Shown: positions 23,061-35,745 of the stretch, in pieces | Layout: each line of letters starts with the position of its first letter | How positions within the stretch are numbered: the stretch's first letter is position 1 | Assembly (NCBI RefSeq): GCF_015706575.1 | Contig: NW_024037076.1 | Location: 10,326,777 to 10,390,776, forward strand | DNA length: 64,000 nucleotides | Source: Patiria miniata | Taxonomy: Eukaryota > Echinodermata > Asteroidea > Valvatida > Asterinidae | Direction: 5' to 3' | The notes under the pieces: model-generated | The model's database searches: none | Told to the model about the DNA's origin: nothing | The model's input: only the letters and a program-made list of their open reading frames with translations | Translations under genes and position numbers: made by a program

Positions 23061-25329
23061 CACAAAATGCACAATTATGGCACTATAATAATTTTCAATC
23101 CAGCACATGAATGGTCAACACCTGTCACCGTGCTAGAAACTCCTTTCAAACTCAACTGCATTATATGCCCAGATAACCTTGGTCCTGTCATGGTTTCACC
23201 ATTCACCGAGGTTTCACCGCCTCGCTACCAGAATGGACTTCATATGACATTCGAGTGTGAAGTTATTTTGCAAATAAGTTCAAAATAGCGGCCATTCTGA
23301 AATATCCAAGATGGCTGCCATCCATTGCGAATGTCCTGTCAACAATGAAATACTTGGGTTCCTTGGTATCCATAACATGGGTTATACCACCAACATGGAC
23401 TTCATACGGCATTCAGGTCCGCGGTTAATATCCAAATTAGGTCCCAGGGGAGTGGGTTTATTTGCCTGTTATTTAACGACCGGTCTACTTGTCAAAGGTA
23501 TACACAGTGTTCGTTTGTTTATGAAAATGTGCTTGATTCAAGAAGACTTCCTTGTTATTCCTGATTAACTCTAAATAAAGGAATATAACTGAAAGTAACT
23601 GAAAATACACTTGTTAAGGATTTGTTTTAGATTGCCATTTTTACAGCACTGCTGCGCAAAGAGTGTACAATTGCCCAAGATGTTCTTACCAAATATGAAA
23701 AGACCACTAATGGACCTTCGCGTACAGCCAAAAGAAAATTATTCTGAGTGGCCTTTCAAAGGGCTTTTGGAGGGATAAAAATAGGTTAATCATGCAATTT
23801 TGAAAGTTGTAAAGATGCTGTATTGTAGGGCCCCTAAATAGTGCAACAATAAATTTTAAAATGTGTCCTTTTGTTAAGGGTAAAGATTGATGCTTTGTCG
23901 TAATATTGTACTTTTGTGACATTACGTTGCATGTTGGCTGGATGGCCTTTGAAAAAAAAAAACCGGACCTGCTATTGATTTAAAAAGTCTGTATTGGTTA
24001 CGTACTTCCCAAGTTCTTTCATCGCACTCGATGTTTCGACCCAGAGCAAATGCAGTGTGAGTCTAAACACAAACAGGAAACCCGAATGGCGCCGCCTATT
24101 TTCTTTTTAAGTAATTTTAGGTGTAGCATGCATCAAGTCCTTCGCATGGCTTAAGCTCCGCACTGTTTCGTGACATCGGCTGCTGGAAAAATTTACACCC
24201 ACGCGCAGCCTATAAAGCTGTCGGTGACTTCAGACCATTGTTGGGCAACACTGTTTACTTCCTCATGAAAGACTAATATGCGAAAAGCTACCAGAGGCGA
24301 GTCTTGCTCACTTTGTAGAGTAAAACAACCCACTATTCAAATGACACACATGCAGTGCAGAACATACAGTCAGCTGAAAGTCCACACCACGTGACCACAG
24401 CATTCAAACTTGTCGACAAGTGTAAAATAAATTGAAGTCCACATCTCAACTCACTTTTATTTCTTTCAAATTGTTTCTGTCCATTCAAAATAAATCTCGA
24501 GACAACCAAGAAATTGTCATTGTAAAGTTTTGAAAGCTTTGGACGACGCCCATGATGTAACCTATTCAATAGGTCTGATTCGATCAATAAACTCAGTCTT
24601 CGTCACAGAATTGATGACTTCATTATAACCTGCGCATTGAGGCTTGGTTTAAAGAAAAAAGAATCCAAAAGGGGTCGATTCATTTGCTTCGAATTAATAT
24701 GCATTTATAGTGTTTTGGAACGATTCTTTGTCGAAGAACCCGAACTTGTACTCTTGAATGGTGTCAAATATTGGATCTAACAATTCAGACTAAAAAAATA
24801 ACAATCTTATTTTCTACTTCAAAATATATACAAGCAAAGATTATCTGGAAAGTTGCCAATTGTATGGAGGAGTGAATCAATCAGATCGGAACAGATTGCC
24901 CAAAGCTGCAAATTTCATCAAATCTGAGCCGTACTAGTCCTTGTTCAGTTTTCATTTTTATTCTTATTTTCTCCAAACCAGTTTCCTTCCTTTCAATAGA
25001 AGTTGTTTTGTCGACACCAAACTGCGTGTCAGTCGGTGATTTGTCGTCATATCACGAGGCTCATATTGTGACGTTTGCAGTGGGTTACTGCATACACGTT
25101 CACGCTGCGTGCTTTCAATATGTACGAAATTTGCGGAGCACAAAAGGAAAATATTATCCCTAAGGGAGTTTAGCTCGCCCCCGATAGTAGGACCCTGACT
25201 TTTACATGGAGTTTTTCCCTCATGCAAATCAAAAAGTACAGGCTATGGTTCGTTTTCCCAACTGCGCAGGTGCATAACAAATACATTTAATGGATGCTTT
25301 ACTTTGTAATGGAGAGATTACTTTCTATC

Positions 25330-25380
25330 GGTGACAAATGGAATGTTCCATTTAACGAGGCGAATGGAACATTCCATATG
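25330..25380 (+). repeat. Conserved nested hairpin, unit 1a
   Basis: GGTGACAAATGGAA and its inverse flank a GAGGCG centre. Each arm contains a smaller palindrome, ATGGAATGTTCCAT. The far arm is altered here (CCATATGAAC). The same structure ends every copy of the 4-kb unit. Confidence 0.7.
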
Positions 25381-26410
25381 AACCCGCAACAAATATGTGC
25401 AGCCCTAGAATTGGACAAGTCGCCGATGTCTTTCTCAGTTTGCAAAGAAAAGCAACCCATTCTTCAAGTGACACACCTGCCGTGTAGAACAGAACAGTTT
25501 GCTGAAAGTCGACACCACGTGACCACAACATTCAAAGTGTAAAGTGGATTGAATTCCACATCTAAACTCACTTCATTTTTTCTTTGAACGTGTTTCATTT
25601 CTATTCAAAATAAATCTTGGGACAACCAAAAAGTGTCATCGTAAAGTTTTGAAAACTTTGGACAACGCCTATGGTGTATATTCGATAAAAAAAAAAACCT
25701 CGGCAGCCTTTGCTACATAACTGATAATAATCCTTATAGATTGCGCATTGAGGTTTGTTATGAGAAACAAGAATCCAACATGGGTCGATTCATTTGTTTC
25801 GAATTATTATGTATTGATAGCGTTTTGAAACGATTCTTTTGTCGCAGGACCCGGACTTGTACTCTTGAACTTTGTTAATAATTGGATCTACCAATTCAGA
25901 CTAAAAATAACAATTTTATTTGCGTACTAAAGAATCTGTACCAGCAACGGTTATCTGGAAAGTTGTCAATTGTATGGAAAAGCAGATCAATCAGATCAGA
26001 ACAGATTGCCCAAAGCTGGAATTTTCATCAAATCTGAGTGATTCTAGTCCCTGTTCAGTCTTCATTTCTCTTTTATATTTTCTCCAAACCAGTTTTCCTT
26101 CATTTCAATAGAAGTTGTTTTGCCCACACCAGACTGCGTGTCATATTGTGACGTTTGCAGTGGGTTACTGCATACACGTTCACGCTGCGTGCTTTCAATA
26201 TGTACGAAATTTGCGGAGCACAAAAGGAAAATATTATCCCTAAGGGACTTTAGCTCGCCCCCGATAGTAGGACCCTGGCTTTTACATGGAGTTTTTCCCT
26301 TATGGGAATAAAAAAAATACAGGCTATGGTTCGTTTTCCCAACTGCGCAGATGCATAACAAATGCATTTAATGGATGCTTTACTTTGCAAAGGAGAGATT
26401 ACTTTCTATC

Positions 26411-26466
26411 GGTGACAAATGGAATGTTCCATTTAACGAGGCGAATGGAACATTCCATCTGACACC
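26411..26466 (+). repeat. Conserved nested hairpin, unit 1b
   Basis: A complete 56-bp form with arms of about 24 bp, starting GGTGACAAATGGAATG and ending CATTCCATCTGACACC around a GAGGC centre. It is the closest relative of the 25330 copy and keeps the full outer arm. Confidence 0.75.
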
Positions 26467-26599
26467 TCAAGAACTTATTCTGAAACCATTGCACTCGGTC
26501 AACATGGTATAGTCCAACGTTTCGGAATTATTATGTACTTCTCACACCACTAGTCTTGCTTCAAATCAGGACAGTTCCTCCATTGCTCAAGCGACCATG

Positions 26600-27250
26600 G
26601 TCAGGCCCAAAGCATTTTTGATATTATTATTATCATTATTTTTTTTTTCTTTTCATTTTTCTGGGGAGGGGTAATTATGGTCATGGAGTTTGCCATAGTA
26701 GTTAGCACCGTGCCGTTGCGCTGGCTTTGTTCCTCAAGCCAAATTGTCCAGATAAACAAGATGTCACGATGCTGGCATTCAACTAGGCTAGATGCATGTT
26801 CATGGCAGTTAACATCGTCCAACATGATCCGTCCTGACCCTTGAATATAGTCATGCCCCTAACCAATGCTGGGAAACATTCCACATGAGCTACAGTTGTG
26901 GGTGCATGGTTTTTTAAAAGTCTGGACAGGATTGTTATTAACGTAAGGATCCCACTCAAGTTGGACCATGCATTCAGACAAAACACCAGTAAAATTTAAG
27001 ATAGAAACCAGTACTTAATTAGGATCAAACAAGAATCATTATAAGATTTAAAAAGGGGGAAGCAATTGAAGCACACCCTCCCCCCCCCCCCCGCCCCGCT
27101 GCGTGCGTTGCATGATCAAACATCATCGCTTCCCTGTTGTAAACATACCAACAAAATAATTAATAATTTGTAATTCTTCATGCGATGATCGTCGTTCACA
27201 AATATTATAATGAAAACAAAAGTAATTCCTCAGTTCTTTTGGGAGAGTGT
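26600..27250. other. Repeat-derived non-coding stretch
   Basis: The 26670-26950 part resembles 36640-36860 (GGTCATGGAGTTTG, GTTGCGCTG and AACGTAAGGATCC). A C run lies at 27077-27098. No gene is seen. Confidence 0.55.
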
Positions 27251-27271
27251 GGACTAAGAAAGAATTTGAAT

Positions 27272-27345
27272 GGAACTGGAATTGAACCTGTCACCTCCAG
27301 AATATCCTACTGGTGCTCTATCCAACTGAGCTATCCAGCCCTATG
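27272..27345 (-). repeat. tRNA-like sequence, probable SINE head
   Basis: On the minus strand the sequence has a tRNA A box (TAGCTCAGTTGGATAGAGC) and B box (GGTTCAATTCC) at normal spacing. The acceptor stem does not pair, so it is not a functional tRNA. It is more likely the head of a tRNA-derived SINE or a tRNA pseudogene. A shorter remnant of the same family is at 39190-39240. Confidence 0.6.
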
Positions 27346-27478
27346 CTAGTGCCCGTCACAATTAGTCAATATCTGTGTTCAATATATGTGATATATAGTC
27401 AGGAGCAATAAATGACACATCCGTATAAGCCATGTAATCAGGGATAATGTCAAAACTCTGCAATCATGTCAAAACTGC

Positions 27479-27634
27479 TTCACGTGGGAGATGAAATCTC
27501 TCCTTCGTGGACATGCTGAAACGGGACATGTCAACACCGGCTTGACCACCGCTGAGGAGCTGCGCTCCTGCATGCCTGACCGGGACATCTGGACCAAGAT
27601 TAATGGAAGGGCTCGAGCTGCCAAAGGGCCTTGA
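27479..27634 (+). pseudogene. Possible 3' tail of a retroelement ORF
   Basis: An open stretch of 51 codons that is locally GC-richer than its surroundings ends in TGA. It is followed at once by a TTGATTGATTGATTAATTGA run. A coding tail plus a simple 3' repeat suggests a 5'-truncated non-LTR retrotransposon, but no reverse transcriptase motif remains. The family is not identified. Confidence 0.3.
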
Positions 27635-30600
27635 CTTGATTGATTGATTAATTGAATGATTGCTTGAGCGAGCAGACGGGGCGGGAATCTCCTACCCCGC
27701 GCGAACGAAATTATCGTATGGCAGCCAATAATGCAAAATTGTGCAGTAATAATTCAATAATTGAACACGAGCCAATTCTTTTTTGGGTGATGTCTCATTC
27801 AAAAGTGAATAACTTATATTTCTAGACAACATTCATAAACGAAATCTTTTTTCGTGTTTACAGTTTGAATAAGAACGGAGAATACAACTTTAACTCTCTT
27901 TGGAACACTCTGAGCAGTACATCATTTTCTCGGAAACCACCGTCAAGCTGTGCATATCAGATCCATTGATGTTTTCGAAAAATAAAAAAAACACGAAACC
28001 TACAACTCTTCCAAGCTACGGAGCATTAACAACAAAGTGTTCAACTATTTTGTGTTTCTAAAGTTGAAAAATCGCGAATTATATAACAGCTTTTGTTCAA
28101 TGGTGTTTTTCTTTCAGAAACTGCGATCTCTGGATTACCGCATAAACCGGTTTTTCTATCCGTATGAGCCATCCAGCCTGCCCTGTATGCTAGCAGTTAT
28201 CCTATTTTGTCGAAAACATTTGTTCAGGGATGCTAGTCAGAGCGATGAACCGCAAAATGTAGTCAGGGATCACTCCCAAAGTCACGGTCCGGCAAATTTG
28301 GCAATGCTGCTCACCTGATAAATTGCTTGGATCACTCAGAGATGATACGGCTTTTAATTTTGTTTAACATGAATTAATAAGGATAACTAAATACAATTCG
28401 AAGAGTTGTATAGGCTTGTTACAAAACAAGTGTTGAGTAAAGATAAAACATATTATGAAATATCACATTTGTTTGATCCGCTAAACACTGGAAAAAAAAA
28501 TCGCTTGAACAGTTCCACTGGAGATTGAATGCGTCCCACCCACCATCAAACTCACTTTGGAACACACAAACAGTAAGTCAATTCCCTGGACACCACCGTC
28601 AAGGTTGTGCATATTGATCTTTTTTAGCCTATACTTCAACAAAAAGTTGAAAACGAAGCCCACAAATATTTCAAGCTTGTGCGAACGGCAAGTGTGTGCG
28701 CTTGTATGTTTTTCAAAAGTTGGAGAAGGCGCGAAAGGTACAACAATGTCCGTACATTTTTTTCTTAAAAACCAGGTTCCCGTACGTTTTTAGTGAAGGT
28801 GTCAAATTTAACCCTGCGTCGTGTCAAAAGTTATAGTGGGCTACACGTTAGTTTGGAAATTATTACCAAAAAAATGGGAGGGACATTGTTGGGCGAAACC
28901 ACATGAATCGAGTGGCAGAGGCGAGTCAAGGACCGCGACAATAACCATACCATGACGCGAGTCTGACGCGGGGCGTGTTATATGGGTGAGGGCCGGGATG
29001 TTGCGGATGTTAACTTCATTGCTGTCTTGTTCCAATACAAAAAAAAAACTAATAAAATATCTGTGTAACACTTTGAACTGAAAATCATATGTCGAGAAAA
29101 AAAAAACACTCTTTAATTTGACAGCATGTTCAAGAGGAGTCAACAAGAAAGTGACCTGGATTGATGGTTTTTTTTTTCCTCAAAAAAACAATCAAATTTG
29201 ATACACCCAATGAAGTATGTCTTAAAAGAGCATGTTCGTCCTGTCATCTGAGAAAAAAAAAACTGATATCGATCTAAACGATCAGAAATCATGCACGCAT
29301 CAATACAAGACCCTTTATAGCTGTCCGTGGAATGTCATTGGAAGCTTTGGAGCTGAGTTTTAATTACAGATTACACGAGGCCATTCAAATTCAAATGATA
29401 TTTTAATCATTTGAGTCAAGACTGAAACATTATTTTTCCGTCAGATTTTGTGTTTTGAATATGAGGAACAAGTCAACTGTTTTCTTTTCTGAAATATTTA
29501 TGGCATTTTTGTCTGTTTTCCTTTGCATATTTGTGTTTGTTCGTGTTTATTCGCGTTTATTCGCGAAAACGTTCATGCTTCATTGTAATAGGTATTCATC
29601 GGTTCGCTGAACGGTAAAGAATCCGGCGGTGGTGGACGGCTGAATTTCGTAATGTCGCTATCGAAAAAGACTTAACTTCGGAATATAAAGTGTCCAAATT
29701 ACGTGATTTTTTTTCATAGAATAGTAGTAAATAGAGCGAGCGCCACATTTGCCAAAAAAAAAAAAAGGTTTCTTATTCGGTCACTTTCGTTTAATTTCAG
29801 ATTCATTCAGCCCAAAAATAAATGTCAAGTCTGGGAACCAGACTAGGTCGGGCGGACTGGAAACCATCCGACCAATGGGATTCTATTCAATTCAGAGGGC
29901 ACTAGGCACTATTACGCAATGGGGGTTACTATTATTCATTGCCGCTTTGATTAATGCCGACATGATTTTGCGGACATGATGATCTACAGGGGCAGGGAAG
30001 GCTGTGAAAAAGGCTGTCTTACTTTTACAAAAACAAATGTTTATTGGCAGTTTGTTTATTAGACTTTTTTACGTGATTCAAATAGCAGACAGGCATTAAG
30101 CAACAAGTAGCCAAGATCTGAATCAAGTTGCATGGGCGAGTGGGCAGGAACATAACTGTTTACTTTTCATCGACGGGTCTAAAAGGTATAAACAGTGTAC
30201 GTTATTTTATGAACATTTTCTAGATTCAGGAAGACTTCCTTTTTAATTTTTGATAATCAAGAAATAAAGGTAAATAACCGGAAATACACTTTTTAAGGAT
30301 TTTTTTTTACAATTTTTGCAGCGCTGTTGCACACAGATTATAGGCCTACAATTACCCAATATGTTCGTACCAGATATAAAAAAAGACCCCTAGTGGACCT
30401 ACTCGGAGCCAAACGGAAATTATTCTGATTGGCCTTTCAAAGGCCACTCATCGCACTCGATATTTGACACAGAGCAAATGCAGTGTGAGTAAATAAAAAA
30501 GGAAACCCGAATGGCGCCCCCAAATTCTGCGTGTAGCATGTACAACGTCCTACGCATGGCGCAAGTTACGCACTGTTTCGTGACATCGGTTGCTTGAAAT

Positions 30601-30961
30601 ATTTACGCCCACGCGCAGCCTATTAAGCTGTCGGTGACTTCAGACCATTGTTTGGCAACACTCTTTACTTCCTCATGAACGCATCCATGGACAATGAGTG
30701 TCTTTCTCAGTTAACAAATTAAAACAACCCATTCTTCAAGTGACACACCTGCTGTGTAGAACAGAATAGTTAGCTTAAAGTCGACACCACGTGACCACAA
30801 CATTCACATTTGTCGACACTGTGGAATGAATTGAAGTCCACATCTTCAACTCACGTATTATTCTTTCAAAGTGTTTCTTTTTATTCAAAATAAATCTTTG
30901 GACAACCAAAAAGTCTTTGTTAAGTTCGGAACACTTTGGACGACGCCTATGATGTATCCTA

Positions 30962-31741
30962 TTTTTTTTTTTTACGTCATCTTTAATGAGGGTGAACTCC
31001 GATCAGTGCAAGGCACTGCTTTCCATGGAGGCCCTCTAAGTTAATGAGAACTATGAGACTCAATATGTAGCACCTTTATAAGGATTTACAAGGTGCTGCG
31101 GCGCATATTGCAGCCACTGCCAGAAACAACGGGCCAAAACCCTTCCCTTAGCGATAAAGCCAAACAAAAGTCCCCGGTTTCTGGTATGCGCGCGCGTCGC
31201 AGTAGCCATGCGCGTCGGCAAAATGAAAACGTTTTTTTTTTTTCAATGAAAGATGATGTCTCAAAACCGCCAAACTCACTGGTTTGACTGGAATCCTGCT
31301 GCTGCACAATTTTAACGTGTTTTTAGATGGGGTTATGATCGAGAATAAGCTTTATGTGGCCTCTCTGGACTCCCATATATTTGCACTAAGTTTAGTCGGA
31401 CACCATTTGCAGTCATCAGCCGACATTTGAGGCAAAACAAGTCAGGTAAAAAAAAAAAAAAAAGCCGCAACACTTTTTTGGCAAGCTTCATACCAGAAAC
31501 TGGAGACTTTTTTGTTTGGCCTAAGTGTAACTTGGTTTTTAACGTGCATTACACAAAACATGGGACCTACGTCTTTGCGTCCCATCCGAAGGACGAATAA
31601 ATAATGGTCAAGGGCCTTGTTCAAGAGCACAAGCGCCATGTTCCCACGGTCAGGATTCGAACCCGTGTGCCACGGCACACGAGTCGAAAACCGTAACCAT
31701 TGGACCACGGCAACCCATTATAGGACCACGGCACCCCATCC
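30962..31741 (-). mobile_element. tRNA-derived SINE-like element (copy 2), interrupted by a MITE
   Basis: On the minus strand it starts with a tRNA-like head having an A-box region (GACCACGG...CAATGGTTACGG type) and a perfect B box GGTTCGAATCC. A body with CCTTGNTCAAGAGCACAAG on the plus strand follows, and it ends in an A run (T run at 30962-30973). The head is partly duplicated at about 31712-31741. The 364-bp MITE at 31158-31521 splits it. The related site near 24.55 kb has no insertion. Confidence 0.65.
31158..31521. mobile_element. PIF/Harbinger-like MITE
   Basis: A 364-bp insertion whose ends are inverted repeats of about 33 bp (AGCCAAACAAAAGTCCCC on the left; inverted right end GGCCAAACAAAAAAGTCTCC). 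It is flanked by TAA on each side (31155-31157 and 31522-31524). The equivalent site in copy 4 reads GCGATAAGTGTAAC with a single TAA, and copy 3 is also empty. A 3-bp TAA duplication fits the TWA preference of the PIF/Harbinger superfamily. No transposase is encoded. Confidence 0.8.
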
Positions 31742-32441
31742 CATGCAATAGGTCTGATTCGATTAAAACCCTCTGCAGTCTTTGCTACTGATAACTTCCT
31801 TATACATTGGGCATGGAGGCTTGGTATGAGAAACAAGAATGCAACAGGGATTTATTCGTTTGAAATCGTTATACATTTATATCTTTATGCATTGAAACAA
31901 TTCTTTTGTCAAAGAACCGGGACTTGTACTCTTGAACTTTGTTAGTAATTGGATCTACCAATTCAGACTAAAAATGACAATTTTATTTGCGCACTTCAGA
32001 ATCTGTACCAGCAAAGATTATCTGAAATGGTGCAAATCGCATTGAAGAGTAGATCAATCAGATCGAAACAGATTGCCCAAGGCTGGAATATTCATCAAAT
32101 CTGAGTGGTTCTAGTCCTTGTTCAGTCTTCATTTCTCTTTCATATTTTCTCCAAACGAATTTCCTTCCTTTCAGTAGAAGTTTTTTTTCCCCACCAGACT
32201 GCGTGACAGTCGGTCATTTGTCATAATACCCCGGGCCCGCTTTCAATTTGTACGACCTTGCCGGAGCACAAAAGGTAAATATTACCCCTAGTAGAACCCT
32301 GCCTTTAAGAGTGAGATTTGCCCTCAAGCAAATCATGATTGCAAAATATATAGTCTGTAGTTTGGTATGCCAACTGCGCATGTGCATAACAAATACATGT
32401 AATGGATGCTTCACTTTGTAATGGAAAGACTTATTTCTTTT

Positions 32442-32497
32442 GGTGACAGATGGAAAGTTCCATTCCACGAGGCGAATGGAATAGTCCATCTGTCACC
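32442..32497 (+). repeat. Conserved nested hairpin, unit 2
   Basis: 56 bp with outer arms GGTGACAGATGGA and TCCATCTGTCACC that pair perfectly. The inner arms pair around a GAGGCG centre. It lies near the end of unit 2, before unit 3 begins. Confidence 0.8.
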
Positions 32498-35332
32498 TCA
32501 AGAACCTTTTCATATCATTGCACTCAGAACATTTGGCATTTTAGACCTTTTTTTTCCCCGAGACACCAACGTCAAGCTTGTGCATATCGGTTCCATTTAT
32601 GCTTTTGAAAAGAAAAACAAGCCAACAACTCTTATAAGCTACGAGGATGAAAGATAACGTGCTTGACTATTTTCATTCTAAACTTGAAAAAAGGCGCGAA
32701 TTATATGAACACTATTGTCCCAATTGTGTTTTTCTTTCAGAACCTGCGCCCTCTCGATTACCCGTATATACAGATTTCTATGCAACTGAACTATCCAGCG
32801 GGCCATATTATGCCAGCGGTGTTCCCATCCTGTCAATACGGTGCTAGTCAGAAGCATTCAACCCGTATGAATAGTCAGGGATCACGCCCAAAGTCACGGT
32901 CACAAGCGACATTATTTTGGTAATGCTGCTCTCCTGAGAAATAGCAAACGGAAACAAAACGATGTTTTTAACTTGAATTAATTAGGATATTTAAAAACAA
33001 TTCGATGAGTTCTGTAGGTTTTTGTTCTTTACAAAACAAGTGTTGAATAAAAAAAAGCATGATAATCCCACCCAACGTTTCAAGCTTGTGCGAACGGCAG
33101 TGTGAGCGCGTGTATGTTTTTCCAAAGTTGGAGAAGGCGCGAAAGATATATACAACAAAGTTTCAAAAGTGTTGTTCTCTCAGATACTAGGGTCCTGTAG
33201 GTTTTGAGTAAAGGTGTCAAATGTAGCCCTGCGTCGTGTCAAAAGTTACAGTGGCCTTCACGTTAGTTTGGAAAGTATAACTCCCCCCCGCAAAAAAAGG
33301 ACATTGTTGGGAGAAACCACATGAAACGGGTGGCAGCAGCGAGTCGAGGACCGCAACAATAACCATTCCATGAAGCGACTGTGACGCGGGGCGAGTTTTA
33401 CGGGTGGGTGTAAGGGTGTTGGGGATGTTAGCTTCATTACTGTCTTGTTACAATACGTTTCATACAGTATCTGTATAACACTTTAAACTTAAAAATATAT
33501 GTCGAAAAAAAAAACCACTTTAATTTGACATGAACAGGTTGAGTCAAGAAGAAAGTGACCTGGATTAATGACGTTTTCCTCTTGAAAAGCAATCAAATTT
33601 GACACACCACATGAAGTTTGTCTTAAAAGAGCATGTTCGTCCACTCATCTGAGAAAAAAAACTGATATTGATCAAAGCTATCAGAAATTATGCATGCATC
33701 ACCAAAAGACTCTTCATAGCTGTCCATGGAATGTCATGGAAGCTTTTGAGCTGAGTTTTAATTACAGATTACACGAGGCCATTCATATTCAAATGATATT
33801 TTAATCATTTGAGTCAAGACTGAAACATTATTTTTCCGTCAGATTTTGTGTTTTGAATATAAGGAACAAGTCAACTGTTTTTTTCTGAAATATTTATGGC
33901 ATTTTGTCTGTTTTCCTTTGCATATTTGTGTTTATTCGTGTTTATTCGCGTTTATTCGCGAAAACGTTCATGCTTCATTGTAATAGGTATTTATCAGTTC
34001 GTTGAACGGTAAAGAATCGGTGGTGGACCGCTGAATTTCGTAATGTCGCTATCAAAATAGATTTAACTTGGGAATAGAGTGTCCAAAATACGTGAATTTT
34101 TCATAGACTAGTAAATTGAGCGAGCGCCACATTGGCTCCAAAAAAATTAAAAAAAGTTTCTTACTCGGTCATTTTCGTTTAAATTCAGATTCAGTCAGGT
34201 CTGGGAACCAGACTAGGTCGGGCGGACTGGAAACCATCCGATCAATGGGATTCTATTCAATTCAGAGGGCACTGAGCACTATTACACAATGGGGGTTATT
34301 ATTATTCATTGCCGCTTTGATTGATGCCGACATGATTTTGCGGACATGATAATGTACAGGGGCAGGGGAGGCTGTGAAAAAGACTGTCTTACCTTTACAA
34401 ATAAAAATGTTTATTGGCAATTTGTTTATTAGACTTGTTTACGTGATTCAAATAGCAGACAAGGCATTATGCAACTAGTAGCCAAGATCTGAATCAAGTT
34501 GCATGGGCGCGAGGATCATAACTGCTTACTTTTCATCGACGGGTCTAAAAGGTATAAACAGTGTAGGTTATTTTATGAACATTTTCTAGATTCAGGAAGA
34601 CTTCCTCTTTTATTCTTGATAATCAAGAAATAAAGGTAAATAACTGGAAATACACTTTTTAAGGATTTTTTTAACAATTTTTGTAGCGCTGTTGCACACA
34701 GATTATACAATTACCCAATATGTTCGTACCAGATATAAAAAGACCCCTAGTGGACCTACTCGGAGCCAACAGGAAATTATTCTGATTGGCCTTTCAAAAG
34801 CCACTCATTGCACTCGATGTTTTGACACAGAGCAAATGCAGTGTGAGTAAAAAAAAAAAGGAAACCCGAATGGCGCCCCCATTTTTATAAAGAAATTCTG
34901 GGCGTAGCATTTACAACGTCCTACGCAAGACGTAAGTTACGCACTGTTTCGTGACATCGGCTGCTGGAAATATTTACGCCCACGCGCAGCCTATTAAGCT
35001 GTCGGTGACTTCAGACCATTCATTGCCAACACTCTTTACTTCCTCATGAACGCGTCCATGGACAATGAGTGTCTTTCTCAGTTAACAAATTAAAACAACC
35101 CATTCTTCAAGTGACACACCTGCTGTGTAGAACAGAACAGTTAGCTTAAAGTCGACACCACGTGACCACAACATTCACATTTGTCGACAAGTGTGGAATG
35201 AATTGAAGTCCACATCTTCAACTCTAGTATTTTTCTTTCAAAGTGTTTCTTTTTATTCAAAATAAATTTTTGGACAGCCAAAAAGTCATTGTAAAGTTTT
35301 GAACACTTTGGACGACGCCTATGATGTATCCT

Positions 35333-35745
35333 ATTTTTTTTTACGTCATCTTTAATGAGGGTGAACTCCGATCAGTGCAAGGCACTGCTTTCCATGGAGG
35401 CCCTTTTAGTTAATGAGAACTATGAGACTCATTATGTAGCACCTTTACAAGGATTTACAAGGTGCTGCGGCGCATATTGCAGCCACTGCCAGAAACAACG
35501 GGGCAAAACTCTTCCCTTAGCGATCAGTGTAACTTGGTTCTTTAACATGCATTACACAACACATTGGACCTACGTCTTTGCATCCCATCCGAAGGACGAA
35601 TAAAAAATGGTCAAGTGCCTTGCTCAAGAGCAAAAGCGCCATGTTCCCACGGTCAGGATTCGAACCCGTGTATCACGGCACACGAGTCGAACACCGTAAC
35701 CATTGAACCACAGCAACCCATTATAGGACCACGGCACCCTATCCC
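35333..35745 (-). mobile_element. tRNA-derived SINE-like element (copy 3)
   Basis: Same element as in copies 2 and 4, at the same place. It has the B box GGTTCGAATCC on the minus strand near 35655-35670, a partly duplicated head at 35715-35745 and a T run at 35334. Its uninterrupted GCGATCAGTGTAAC shows the empty site of the MITE in copy 2. Confidence 0.65.

Larger units (their letters stand above)
16101..24120 (+). repeat. Segmental duplication, left copy (about 8 kb)
   Basis: This block aligns almost base for base with 55978-64000 at an offset of 39877-39885. Differences are scattered substitutions and homopolymer length changes. No multi-exon gene is recognisable in it. It carries minisatellites, inverted-repeat elements, a hAT-like MITE and a hammerhead-like motif, listed separately. 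Short open frames shared by both copies are not recognised as protein families. Confidence 0.95.
23450..26530 (+). repeat. Diverged copy of the 4-kb repeat unit, with internal tandem duplication
   Basis: It is related along its length to 30.17-32.5, 34.54-36.55 and 41.48-43.45 kb (GGTATA-ACAGTGT start, GTTTCGTGACATCG, CACGCGCAGCC, hairpin near the end). Its last part is itself duplicated in tandem with a period of about 1.08 kb: about 24.78-25.38 recurs at 25.87-26.46. It lacks the SINE-like insertion found in the other copies; the unoccupied site is at about 24550-24580. No coding sequence is recognised. Confidence 0.8.
27830..32530 (+). repeat. 4-kb repeat unit, copy 2
   Basis: It shares order and sequence with 32.53-36.55 and 39.35-43.45 kb. 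Landmarks are the CACCGTCAAGCTGTGCATAT segment near 27940, GTTTATTCGCG near 29555, GGTATAAACAGTGT near 30186 and the terminal hairpin at 32442. It holds an additional partial duplication (27.9 versus 28.57 kb), a SINE-like insertion and a MITE found in no other copy. Short open frames repeated among the copies show no recognised domain and no consistent conservation of frame. Confidence 0.85.

Noticed and set aside
27272..27345. Functional tRNA gene
   Set aside because: A and B boxes are present but the acceptor stem does not pair and a related fragment exists elsewhere. A SINE head or pseudogene is more likely.
29749..29979. Repeated 76-codon frame (also at 34.1 kb)
   Set aside because: The third copy near 41.04 kb has changed start and spacing, and the frame is not preserved. 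No domain is recognised.
32647..32923. Small conserved protein repeated at 32.65 and 39.54 kb
   Set aside because: The frames lie in near-identical repeat DNA, overlap each other in two frames and contain no known domain. Identity reflects recent copying.
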